Positions 41,698 to 49,793 of a DNA stretch of 64,000 nucleotides are shown piece after piece (the first letter of the stretch is position 1; the number at the start of each line of letters is the position of its first letter). The stretch is from Streptomyces albofaciens JCM 4342 (lineage in GTDB: Bacteria; Actinomycetota; Actinomycetes; Streptomycetales; Streptomycetaceae), in NCBI RefSeq assembly GCF_008634025.1, contig NZ_PDCM01000002.1, positions 3,187,001 through 3,251,000 on the forward strand, given 5' to 3'. The translations under genes and the position numbers were made by a program. Under the pieces are notes generated by a model. That model made no database searches and had not been told where the DNA came from. It saw nothing but the letters and a program-made list of their open reading frames with translations.

Positions 41698-43745
41698 GGC
41701 CGCGCTCCTCTCTGGCGGCCGGCACCGGTGACCGTTCCGGCGGCGGCAGGTTCGGCGGGCCGCGGGTGGGCGGCAGCCGGTTCGGCGGGCCGCGGGTGGG
41801 CGGGGCCGGTGGTGGGCGGGCGCTCGCCTTCCAAGCGCTCGCCTTCCAAGCGCTCGCCTTCCAAGCCCCCGCTTCCCAAGCGCTCGTCTCCGGCGGGCCG
41901 GCGGGCCGCGCGCGGCGCGCTGTCCCCGTCCGGGGCCGGGTCGGCCCAGCTCGGGGTGCGGCCGGTCGGCGGCGCGGGCTGTCCGGTGCCGCGCATCGCG
42001 GCCCAGCGGCCCGGCACATGAGCTTCCGCGGGACTGGCGAACAGACGGGGCGCGCCGTCCCGGCCCGGTGCGGCGCCGACGGCCGGACGGCACGGTGTTC
42101 GGGCCATCAGCTCCAGGTAGATGCCACGAAATGCCGCGAGATTCTGTTCCACCGTGAACAGTTCGTGTGCGCGGGCGCGCGCGGCGGCGCCCAGCCGGGC
42201 GCGTCTGCCGGGGTCGCGGAGCAGCGCGAGGCACGCGTCGGCGAGCGCGCGCGGGTTGCGGGGCGGTACGACCAGGCCCGTACCGCCGATGACCTCGCAC
42301 ACCGCGCCGACGTCGGTGGAGACCGTGGCCCGGCCGCTGAGCATCGCCTCTACCAGGGAGCGCGGGAAACCCTCCGCCACGCTGGAGAGGACCAGCACCG
42401 CGCCGGCCGCGTAGGCGTCCTGCGGGCGGGGCGCGTACGGGCCGCCGATCTCCTCGAAGGAGACCGGGTTGTCCCCCGCGCTGCACGCGTCGGCGGCCTC
42501 GTCGGGAAAGAGCTGGGCGGCCAGTGCCCGGCAGTGCGCCAGGTAGGCGGCGTCGTCCGGACCGGTGCCCGGCGCGCCGACGATGCGCAGGGTGGCGGCG
42601 GGCTCCGCCCGGTGGACGCGCGCGAAGGCGTGCAGCAGGCAGACGAGATCCTTGGCGGGCTCGACGGTGCCGGTCCACACCAGCGTCGCGCAGTGGTCGG
42701 CCACGGCGTCCGGGACGGCGGTGAAGCCGTCGGCGTCCATGCCCGGGTGGACCGTGCGCAGGCGCTCCGGGTCGGCGCCACAGCGCTCCTGCCAGCGCCG
42801 GATGTGGGCGTTGCCCGGGACGACGAGCGCGGCCCGGGCGTACGTCTCGGCGGCCAGGGCGATGTCGAAGGCGCCCAGCAGGGCCCGTACGGGGGCGCTG
42901 AGCTGCGCTCCGGCGCGCGCGAGGTAGTGCTCGCGCAGCCGCACGCCGTACTCGGTGAGCAGGAGAGGCGTACCGAAGAAGCGTTTGGCCAGCAGCCCGG
43001 GGAGGGCGGCGGGGCCGCCGGTGGCGGCGTGGCAGAGGTCGACGGTGGCGAGCGCACCGCCTGCGGGTACGTCACCGGCGCCGAAGGCGTACGCGCTGCC
43101 GGGCGCATCGCCGTACCAGTCGAGGGAGAGGGGACGCAGGGCGCGCTCCAGCTCCTCGGACACGGCGAGCAGGTCGCTCACGCGCGCGCCGTGCGCGGCG
43201 CGCGGTGCGCCGGGGGCGCGGCAGGCGGTCTCCAGGAGGCGTACGGCCTGTTCGGAACGGAGGAGTGCGGGCAGGCGGCCCTGTGTGCGGGCCAGCTCGG
43301 CCAGCCCGTAGAGCCCGGCGGCGAAACGGTCCGCCTGATCCTCGCGCGGCTCGTCACCGGCCCCCGCCGACGCACGGGGGAAGGCCGACGCACGGGTGAA
43401 GGCTCCCCCGCCCGCCTCCTCAGCGGCTCGTACGCCGGGAACCCGTACCGAAGTGAACCCCGCCACCAAGTCGGCGAAGCACACGGCGAACCGCCGTCGC
43501 GCAAGCCGCCCGCGCGCCCGCGCGCGCCGCTCCCCCGGTCGCCACACCAGCGGGGCGGGAAGCTCCCCGTACAGCGGAGCGGTCCGCACCGTCCGGCCCC
43601 GGTACGGGTCGCCGCCGGGGCCGCGGACGAGGCTGTAGACCTCTAACTCGTGGCCGGTGAGCCCCCGCACGAGCCGGTCGCACCACGGACGCGTCTCACC
43701 GGACGCATCCGGTGCGCCACTCTCGGTGAGCAGAGCGATGCGCAC
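41694..43745 (-). CDS. PelF-like glycosyltransferase (GT4 with DUF3492-type N terminus)
   Basis: Protein of 683 aa. The N-terminal 330 residues resemble the DUF3492 domain of PelF (MRIALLTESGAPDASGET start, LLTEYGVRLREHYL). The C-terminal GT4 half has LVWTGTVEPAKDLVCLLHAF, VLVLSSVAEGFPRSLVEAML (EGFP..E nucleotide-sugar site) and VSTDVGAVCEVIGGTGLVV. PelF polymerises GalNAc/GlcNAc-containing Pel in other bacteria. The last 90 residues are disordered and built from LEGER and PRPAEPAA tandem repeats. It is the first gene of the operon; a palindromic hairpin lies 104 bp upstream. Confidence 0.85.
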   Translation of the reverse strand: MRIALLTESGAPDASGETRPWCDRLVRGLTGHELEVYSLVRGPGGDPYRGRTVRTAPLYGELPAPLVWRPGERRARARGRLARRRFAVCFADLVAGFTSVRVPGVRAAEEAGGGAFTRASAFPRASAGAGDEPREDQADRFAAGLYGLAELARTQGRLPALLRSEQAVRLLETACRAPGAPRAAHGARVSDLLAVSEELERALRPLSLDWYGDAPGSAYAFGAGDVPAGGALATVDLCHAATGGPAALPGLLAKRFFGTPLLLTEYGVRLREHYLARAGAQLSAPVRALLGAFDIALAAETYARAALVVPGNAHIRRWQERCGADPERLRTVHPGMDADGFTAVPDAVADHCATLVWTGTVEPAKDLVCLLHAFARVHRAEPAATLRIVGAPGTGPDDAAYLAHCRALAAQLFPDEAADACSAGDNPVSFEEIGGPYAPRPQDAYAAGAVLVLSSVAEGFPRSLVEAMLSGRATVSTDVGAVCEVIGGTGLVVPPRNPRALADACLALLRDPGRRARLGAAARARAHELFTVEQNLAAFRGIYLELMARTPCRPAVGAAPGRDGAPRLFASPAEAHVPGRWAAMRGTGQPAPPTGRTPSWADPAPDGDSAPRAARRPAGDERLGSGGLEGERLEGERLEGERPPTTGPAHPRPAEPAAAHPRPAEPAAAGTVTGAGRQRGARP
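41751..41880. repeat. Tandem repeats in the 3' end of the glycosyltransferase gene
   Basis: Two 30-bp units (41751-41780 and 41781-41810) and three exact 15-bp units CGCTCGCCTTCCAAG (41821-41865), with a degenerate fourth. In frame; they encode HPRPAEPAA and LEGER repeats. Confidence 0.9.
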
Positions 43746-43848
43746 GGGTGCACCCCCGTTCTCCCTGATAGGTGTCGGACGACGACGGCCGCCCCCGAGG
43801 GGCCCGCCGCTACTTGCAGGAAGAAGCTACGCAGAGTTCGCGGTGACA

Positions 43849-43868
43849 CGACGGACGGTTGTCCGTCG
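43849..43868. promoter_or_regulatory. Perfect inverted repeat upstream of the polysaccharide operon
   Basis: CGACGGAC-GGTT-GTCCGTCG, 8-bp arms and 4-nt centre, in the 191-bp gap between the ABC-transporter stop and the glycosyltransferase start. No T-run follows on either side, so an operator or a 5'-leader hairpin of the operon is as likely as a terminator for the ABC operon. Confidence 0.4.
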
Positions 43869-43936
43869 CGCCACCGGAAGGGGTGAAGAGACGTAACTTT
43901 CCACCCCGTTGGGCGTTCTGGCGCGCTATGTGACCG

Positions 43937-45646
43937 TCACGCCGCGGCCCGCAGGGCCCGGCGGTCGGCCGACACCTCCGGGTCGAGCACCGGCACCGCC
44001 GCCAGCAAGCCCTTCGTGTACGGGTGCGCGGGGCGCTCGTACACCTCGTCCGTGGGGCCCTCCTCCACGATCCGGCCGCCGCGCATCACCGCGACCCGGT
44101 CGCTGACCTCCCGCACCACCGCCAGGTCGTGCGCGATGAAGACCAGCGCCAGGCCCAGGTCCCGCCGCAGTTCGCCGAGGAGTCCGACGATCTGCGCCTG
44201 GGTGGTGACGTCCAGCGCCGAGACCGGCTCGTCGCAGACCAGCACCCGGGGACCGGGGGCGAGCGCCCGCGCGATGCCGACGCGCTGCCGCTGTCCGCCG
44301 CTGAACTCGTGCGGGTAGCGGTGGTACCACGCCGGGTCCAGGCCGACCCGCTCCAGCAGTTCGCACGCCCGGCGCACCACGCGCGCGTCGTCCCGGTCGC
44401 CGGCCGCGCGCAGCGGGTCGGCGACCGACTCGCCGATGCTGCGCCGCGGGTTGAGCGAGGACACCGGGTCCTGGAAGACCATCTGCAGCTCGCCGCGGAA
44501 CGGCCGGAGCCGGCGGTCACCGAGGGCGCCGATGTCGTGGCCCCGGTAGCGCAGGGTCCCGGCGGTCGGGTCCAGCAGCCGTACGAGCATCCGCCCGAGC
44601 GTCGTCTTGCCGCTGCCCGACTCGCCGACGAGGCCGACGGCCTCTCCCTCCCGTACGGTCAGCGAGACGTCGTCCACCGCGGTCGTACGGTTGCGCCTGC
44701 CGCCGAACTCCCGCCGCAGCCCGGCGGCTTCGAGCAGGACGCCGTCCCCGCCGCCGGCGGCCGGCCCGCGGCGTACGGCCGGTCCGGCGTCCACCCTGGG
44801 CACCGCCGCCAGCAGTTCCTTCGTGTACGGCTCGCGCGGCGTGCGCAGCACCTCGCCGACGGTGCCGTGTTCCACCGCCCGGCCGCCGCGCATCACGAGC
44901 ACCTCGTCCACGCTGCCCGCGACCACCCCCAGGTCGTGGGTGACCAGCAGCAGTCCCATGCCGGTCTCGGCCCGCAGGTCGTGCAGCAGGTCGAGGATCT
45001 GCGCCTGCACGGTCACGTCCAGGGCGGTGGTCGGCTCGTCGGCGATCAGCAGGCGCGGTTCGCAGGCGAGCGCCATGGCGAGCAACGCGCGCTGGCGCAT
45101 GCCCCCGCTGAATTCGTGCGGCCGCGAGCGGGCGCGCCGGGGGGCGTCCGCGATGCCGACGCGCTCCAGCACCTCGACGGCGCGGGCGCGGGCCGCGCGC
45201 CGGGAGACGTCCGGCCGGTGCACCCGGTACACCTCGGCTATCTGGTCGCCGATCGCGTAGTACGGGTCGAGGGACGACAGCGGGTCCTGGAAGACCATCG
45301 CGGCCCGGCCGCCGCGCAGCCGCCGCAGTTCGCGCTCGTCCGCCGCCCGTACGTCCGTACCGGCGACCCGTACCGTACCGGCGACCCGCGCTCCGGTCCC
45401 CCGGTGCAGGTCCAGCAGGGCGGCCGCGACGGTGGACTTGCCGGAGCCGGACTCGCCGACGATGCCCAGGGCGCGGCCCGGGGCGAGCGTGAAGGAGAGG
45501 CCGTCCACGGCCTGTACGGCGGAATCGCCGTCGCCGTCGGCGGGGAAGGCGACCGACAGGTCCCGGACTTCCACCAGGAGGTCCGCCGCCGCTCCGGAAG
45601 CGTCAGCGGGACGCGTGTCCGGGGAGGTCACGCCGGGAGAGGTCAT
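43937..45646 (-). CDS. Fused oligopeptide-type ABC ATPase (DppD-DppF fusion)
   Basis: Protein of 569 aa with two complete ABC domains. First: [15 protein letters not shown], signature [16 protein letters not shown] and Walker [13 protein letters not shown]. Second: [30 protein letters not shown] and [12 protein letters not shown]. Each ends with the oligopeptide-permease tail ([12 protein letters not shown] and [12 protein letters not shown]). Two ATPases normally encoded separately are joined in one chain. ATG at 45646 overlaps the permease stop (ATGA). Powers the importer encoded upstream. Confidence 0.93.
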   Translation of the reverse strand: MTSPGVTSPDTRPADASGAAADLLVEVRDLSVAFPADGDGDSAVQAVDGLSFTLAPGRALGIVGESGSGKSTVAAALLDLHRGTGARVAGTVRVAGTDVRAADERELRRLRGGRAAMVFQDPLSSLDPYYAIGDQIAEVYRVHRPDVSRRAARARAVEVLERVGIADAPRRARSRPHEFSGGMRQRALLAMALACEPRLLIADEPTTALDVTVQAQILDLLHDLRAETGMGLLLVTHDLGVVAGSVDEVLVMRGGRAVEHGTVGEVLRTPREPYTKELLAAVPRVDAGPAVRRGPAAGGGDGVLLEAAGLRREFGGRRNRTTAVDDVSLTVREGEAVGLVGESGSGKTTLGRMLVRLLDPTAGTLRYRGHDIGALGDRRLRPFRGELQMVFQDPVSSLNPRRSIGESVADPLRAAGDRDDARVVRRACELLERVGLDPAWYHRYPHEFSGGQRQRVGIARALAPGPRVLVCDEPVSALDVTTQAQIVGLLGELRRDLGLALVFIAHDLAVVREVSDRVAVMRGGRIVEEGPTDEVYERPAHPYTKGLLAAVPVLDPEVSADRRALRAAA

Positions 45647-46632
45647 GTCAGGGCCACCCTTCGGTCGGCGAGTGCGTAGAGGATGTCCGCCGCCAGGTTG
45701 GCGACGACGACGGCCGCGCCGGTGCCCAGCACCACCCCGACGACCACGGGCAGATCGACGACCCGCACCGAGTGCACCAGGAGCTGTCCGATGCCCGGCA
45801 GCCCGAAGAGCGTCTCGGTGAGCATGGCGCCGCCGAACATCGTGCCGAGGTCGATCGCGGTGAGCGCGATGACGGGCGGCAGGGCGCCGCGCAGCGCGTG
45901 CCGGGTGACGACGGAACGTTCCCGCACGCCATACGCGCGGAAGGTGCGGATGTGGTCCTCGGCCAGTGTCTCCAGCGTCGAGGCGCGGGTCAGCCGGGCG
46001 TACTTGGCGGATTCCAGCAGCGCCAGCGCCGTCCAGGGCAGCAGCAGGTTCCAGGCCCACTGCTCGGGGTCCTCGGACAGCGGGACGTAGGAGGGGAACG
46101 GCAGCCACCGCAGGTACGCGCAGAAGAGCATCAGCAGCAGGAGCCCGGTGATGAAGACCGGGGTGGCGGTGCCGACGAGGGTCAGGCCGGTCAGGACGCG
46201 TTCCGTCGTGCCGCCGCGGCGCAGCGCGGACAGCAGCCCGGTGCCGACGCCGAGCAGCAGCCAGAGCACCATCGCGCCGAAGGCGAGCGACGCGGTGACC
46301 GGCAGCCGGTCGCCCAGCAGCTCGGTGACCGGGGTGCTGTTCTGGTAGGAGAGGCCGAGGCAGGGCGCGTCGCAGTGCAGCACGGCGGTGCCGGACGAGA
46401 AGTCGCGGCCGGCCACCAGCCCCTGGAGGAAGTGCAGGTACTGGGTCAGGACCGGGGCGTCCAGCTCCAGGCGTTCGCGCACCTGCTGGATCTGGCCGGG
46501 GTTGCAGCGCGGGCCGCAGGCCAGTTTGGCGGGGTCGCCGGGTGCCACGTAGAAGAGCGCGTAGACGGCGACCGTCAGCAGGAAGAGGACGGCGAGCGCG
46601 CCGCCCAGCCGGCGCAGGGCGTAGCCGGTCAT
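45643..46632 (-). CDS. ABC importer permease, DppB type
   Basis: Protein of 329 aa with six hydrophobic segments, an N-terminal LRRLGGALAVLFLLTVAVYA helix and a periplasm-facing loop of about 100 residues typical of OppB/DppB. The EAA-type cytoplasmic loop is at DLGTMFGGAMLTETLFGLPG. Its ATG overlaps the stop of the second permease and its stop overlaps the ATPase start (both ATGA). Forms the channel with the DppC-type subunit. Confidence 0.93.
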   Translation of the reverse strand: MTGYALRRLGGALAVLFLLTVAVYALFYVAPGDPAKLACGPRCNPGQIQQVRERLELDAPVLTQYLHFLQGLVAGRDFSSGTAVLHCDAPCLGLSYQNSTPVTELLGDRLPVTASLAFGAMVLWLLLGVGTGLLSALRRGGTTERVLTGLTLVGTATPVFITGLLLLMLFCAYLRWLPFPSYVPLSEDPEQWAWNLLLPWTALALLESAKYARLTRASTLETLAEDHIRTFRAYGVRERSVVTRHALRGALPPVIALTAIDLGTMFGGAMLTETLFGLPGIGQLLVHSVRVVDLPVVVGVVLGTGAAVVVANLAADILYALADRRVALT

Positions 46633-47660
46633 ACGGCTGCCTCCTTCTCATGGGCGGCGGCCGCGAGCCCGGTGGCGGCGGCCGCGGACCCGGTGGCGGC
46701 GGCCGGGTCGATGGACCGCCCCGTACGGGTGCCGACCCGCAGCCGGGACCGCTCGCGCGGATCGAGCGCCGTGCGGACCGCGTCGCCGAGCACGGTGAAC
46801 GCCAGGACGGTGACCAGCAGGCAGCCCGCCGGGAGCAGGACGTACACCGGGTCGGCCCGGAACCAGGTCGTCGCGGTGGACAGCATCTGGCCCCAGGACG
46901 CGGTGGGCGGTCTGACGCCGATGCCCAGGAAGGACAGCGACGCCTCCGCCACGATGTTGCCGGGCACCAGGACCGCCGCGTAGGTGATCACCGGTGCGGC
47001 GAGCGCGGGCAGCAGTTCGCGGCGCGCGACGCGCAGCGGCCCCGAGCCGCCCAGCCGGGCCGCCGCCACATGGTCCAGCTTCTTCAGGGCGAGGGTGCGG
47101 GCGCGCACGATCCGGGAGGTGCCGACCCAGCCGAGCAGCCCGATGACCAGCACCAGCAGCAGCGGGCGGGGGAATCCGGCGGGCACGATCGCGGTCAGCG
47201 CGATGGCGATGACCAGCATGGGCAGCGCGGTCAGCACCTCGGTGAACCGGGAGAGCACCTGGTCGGCGAGCCGGTGGCCGAGGCCCGCGGCGAGGCCGAC
47301 CAGCAGTCCGGCCAGGACCTGTACGGCCGTGGCGCCGAGCGCGATGAGCAGCGAGACCCGGGCCCCGTACAGCAGCCGCGCGAACATGTCCCGGCCGGTG
47401 CCGGGTTCGACGCCCAGCCAGTGGTCGCCGCTGATCCCGCCGTACGGGCCGAGCGGCACGCCGCCGCGCGCCGAGTCGATCAGGTCGTCGTGGTACGTGG
47501 TCGGGTCCTGGCCCTCCAGTGCCGCGAGCAGCGGGGCGGCGAGGGCGAGCAGGACGAGCGCGAGGAGGACGGCGGCGGAGGCGACGGCGGCGGGCCGCTG
47601 CCGCAGCCGCCGCCACACCGCTCCGCGTCGCCGGAGCGTCACTTCGGGGGCCGTCGTCAC
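46629..47660 (-). CDS. ABC importer permease, DppC type
   Basis: Protein of 343 aa, six membrane segments. The DppC/OppC N terminus (WRRLRQRPAAVASAAVLLAL) is followed by the HWLGVEPGTGRDMFARLLYG motif and the EAA loop around EASLSFLGIGVRPPTASWGQ. The last 30 residues are an Ala/Thr-rich extension. The GTG at 47660 overlaps the stop of the substrate-binding gene (GTGA). Confidence 0.93.
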   Translation of the reverse strand: MTTAPEVTLRRRGAVWRRLRQRPAAVASAAVLLALVLLALAAPLLAALEGQDPTTYHDDLIDSARGGVPLGPYGGISGDHWLGVEPGTGRDMFARLLYGARVSLLIALGATAVQVLAGLLVGLAAGLGHRLADQVLSRFTEVLTALPMLVIAIALTAIVPAGFPRPLLLVLVIGLLGWVGTSRIVRARTLALKKLDHVAAARLGGSGPLRVARRELLPALAAPVITYAAVLVPGNIVAEASLSFLGIGVRPPTASWGQMLSTATTWFRADPVYVLLPAGCLLVTVLAFTVLGDAVRTALDPRERSRLRVGTRTGRSIDPAAATGSAAAATGLAAAAHEKEAAV

Positions 47661-49408
47661 TTGACCGCGACCTGCGAGATGTCCAGCACGCCGTCCCAGT
47701 CGCTGATGACGACGTTCTTGATGTCCTTGCCGTACAGGCGCTTGTAGACCGGGTGGAACAGCGGTACGGACAGGGCCCGCTCGCCGATCTTCTCGTCCAG
47801 CGCGCCCCACCGCTTCGCCGCCGCCGTCAGGTCGGTCAGCTTGTTGATCTCGTCGATCTCGTGGTTGACCGCCGGGTCGTCGAGCTGCGCGTGGTTGAAG
47901 TTCGAGGCGTCGCGGACGATCTGCCGGCCGTCGAAGACGGGGGCGAGGAACGGGCCGCCGGACGGCCAGTCCGCTCCCCACCCGCCGATGAACAGGCCCG
48001 GTTCGTCGTCGACGCTGTGCACCTTCTCCGTGTAGTCGTTGTCCTCCAGCCCCTGGAGCTTGACGGTGATACCGGCCTTCTTCAGGGCTTCCTGGACGGC
48101 GGTGGCGATTTCCGGGCTGGTCGCGAAGTCCTTGGCGGTGGAATGAGTGAGGGTGATGCTCAGCCCGTTCCCGTAACCGGCCTCCTTGAGCAGTTCCCTG
48201 GCCTTCGCCGGATTTCCGGTACGGCCGGCCGGGAACGGGTCGTACGGGGTGTGGCCGAAGGACGCGCCGTTCGGGAGGAAGGTGGTGGCCGGTTCGGCGA
48301 GCGCGGAGCCGCCCGCGGCGTTCACCACGCTCTGCCGGTTGACGGCGTAGGCGACGGCCTGGCGCACCTTGGGGTTGTCGAAGGGCTTCACCTTCGGGTT
48401 GAAGGCGAGGTAATTGGTGTAGCCGAAGTGGCCGGTGCCGACCCGCTTGCCGAGTTCCTCGTCGCCGCCGATCTGCGCGAGTTCGGCCGGGCCGAGGTTG
48501 GTGTCGGTGGTCACCGCGGCGGCGTCCGGACCGGCTCCGGTGGCCAGCCGCTGGTTGATGACCGCGGAATCCAGGCCGGATCTCACGTCGATGGTGTCGG
48601 GGTAGGCGTGCCGCTCGGAGTCGGTTTTCTCGGACCAGTGCGGATTGCGCTTGAGAACGAGGTGTTCACCGTCGCCGGTGTTCTGCACGACTCTGTACGG
48701 GCCCGAGGAGACCGGGTGTTCCTCGTACTTCGTACCGATGTCCTTGGCCTTCGGCACCGGTGCGAACTGCGTTTGCGTGGCGAGCAGCGGGAATTCGCCT
48801 TCGGGCTTCTTCAGGTGGAAGACGATGGTCTTCGCGTCCGGCGTCTCGATGGACTTCAGCCCGTCCTCGCTCTTGTCCTTGTACGGCCCCTGGTAGCTTT
48901 CCCCGCCCACCAGCCAGTCCCGCAAATAGGGCGCGCCGCCGGAGAGTTCGGCGGCGAACGAGCGCTCGATGCCGTATTTGATGTCGGCGCTGGTGATCGG
49001 CGAGCCGTCCTCGAACTTCAGGCCGTCCTTGAGCGTGTACGTCCACACGGTGGCGTTCTCGCTGGGGCGGCCGGTGTCGGTGGCGAGGTCCGGTACGGCC
49101 TTGGCACCGGCCGCGCCGTTCTCCCGGTTGCGGGTGGTCAGCGTACGGAAGACCAGCGTCGGTACCTTGCCGCCGCCGGAGGTGTAGAGGCGCGCCGGGT
49201 CGAAGTTGGTCTGCGGCTGCGAGTTGAGGACGGTGAGCGTGCCGCCCTCGGCCGGCGCGGCGTCCGCGCCGTCGCCCGCGGCGGCGTCCTTGGGGCCGCA
49301 GGCGGTGGCTCCGGCGGCGAGCGCGACGGCCACCGCGATGGCGGCCGCGCGCCTGGCGCCCGCCCGGCCGGCGGGAGGGAGGTGACGGGAACGGAACGTC
49401 TCGGACAT
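47657..49408 (-). CDS. Family-5 extracellular solute-binding lipoprotein
   Basis: Protein of 583 aa. N-terminal signal peptide with twin-basic start, hydrophobic core and lipobox LAAGATAC, giving a membrane-anchored lipoprotein. The family-5 (peptide/nickel) signature is seen in FEDGSPITSADIKYGIER and in the lobes around GPYRVVQNTGDGEHLVLKRN and VRQAVAYAVNRQSVV. It delivers peptides or a peptide-like ligand to the permease encoded downstream; the exact ligand cannot be read from sequence. First gene of a four-gene operon joined by 4-nt overlaps. ATG at 49408. Confidence 0.93.
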   Translation of the reverse strand: MSETFRSRHLPPAGRAGARRAAAIAVAVALAAGATACGPKDAAAGDGADAAPAEGGTLTVLNSQPQTNFDPARLYTSGGGKVPTLVFRTLTTRNRENGAAGAKAVPDLATDTGRPSENATVWTYTLKDGLKFEDGSPITSADIKYGIERSFAAELSGGAPYLRDWLVGGESYQGPYKDKSEDGLKSIETPDAKTIVFHLKKPEGEFPLLATQTQFAPVPKAKDIGTKYEEHPVSSGPYRVVQNTGDGEHLVLKRNPHWSEKTDSERHAYPDTIDVRSGLDSAVINQRLATGAGPDAAAVTTDTNLGPAELAQIGGDEELGKRVGTGHFGYTNYLAFNPKVKPFDNPKVRQAVAYAVNRQSVVNAAGGSALAEPATTFLPNGASFGHTPYDPFPAGRTGNPAKARELLKEAGYGNGLSITLTHSTAKDFATSPEIATAVQEALKKAGITVKLQGLEDNDYTEKVHSVDDEPGLFIGGWGADWPSGGPFLAPVFDGRQIVRDASNFNHAQLDDPAVNHEIDEINKLTDLTAAAKRWGALDEKIGERALSVPLFHPVYKRLYGKDIKNVVISDWDGVLDISQVAVK

Positions 49409-49793
49409 GACGGTGGGTGCCTTTCGCGGCGGGACGTACCCGAGGAAGGCGGCCGCGAGGGCGCGGTGAGGCGCGGGACCGCCCCTGCGGACACGTTCGG
49501 GTGAGATACGTGAGGACGCGGGGGGACGCCCCGGCCCGGGGTCACACGGCGCCGCGGTGGGTTACGGTCCCGAGGTGCACGGGCCGTCGCGGCGCGCTTC
49601 CGCGCGGCCGGGGACGGGCCTCAGCGACAGTGGATGTCGGCCACGGACTGCCCGGACACGCCGATCAGCGCCAGCTCGAAGGCGGCGCGCTCGTAGGCGG
49701 TGGCAGGGTGCGGCATGGGCATGAAGACATCACGAACGGGCGGGCGCTGGCAAAAGCGTCCCGGAGTGGGAGACGAACCGTCTCACCCAGCGG
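49409..49793. other. Intergenic region between the DUF3152 gene and the importer operon
   Basis: Apart from the 33-codon candidate at 49621-49722 no gene is seen. A minus-strand TATCTC at about 49511 could serve as a -10 for the importer operon. An inverted repeat around 49767-49795 (GGGAGACG/CGTCTCACCC type) may end the DUF3152 transcript. Confidence 0.3.
49621..49722 (-). CDS. Candidate 33-aa peptide gene
   Basis: Minus-strand ORF reading MPMPHPATAYERAAFELALI and ending GQSVADIHCR. The composition is protein-like (amphipathic helix, single cysteine near the end), but the ribosome-binding site is weak. It lies between the DUF3152 gene and the importer operon. Could be a leader peptide or a small protein; not recognised. 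Confidence 0.35.
   Translation of the reverse strand: MPMPHPATAYERAAFELALIGVSGQSVADIHCR

Noticed and set aside
46656..46700. GGCGGCGGCC tandem-like sequence at the end of the DppC-type gene as a regulatory repeat
   Set aside because: It is inside the coding frame and only reflects an Ala/Thr-rich C terminus.
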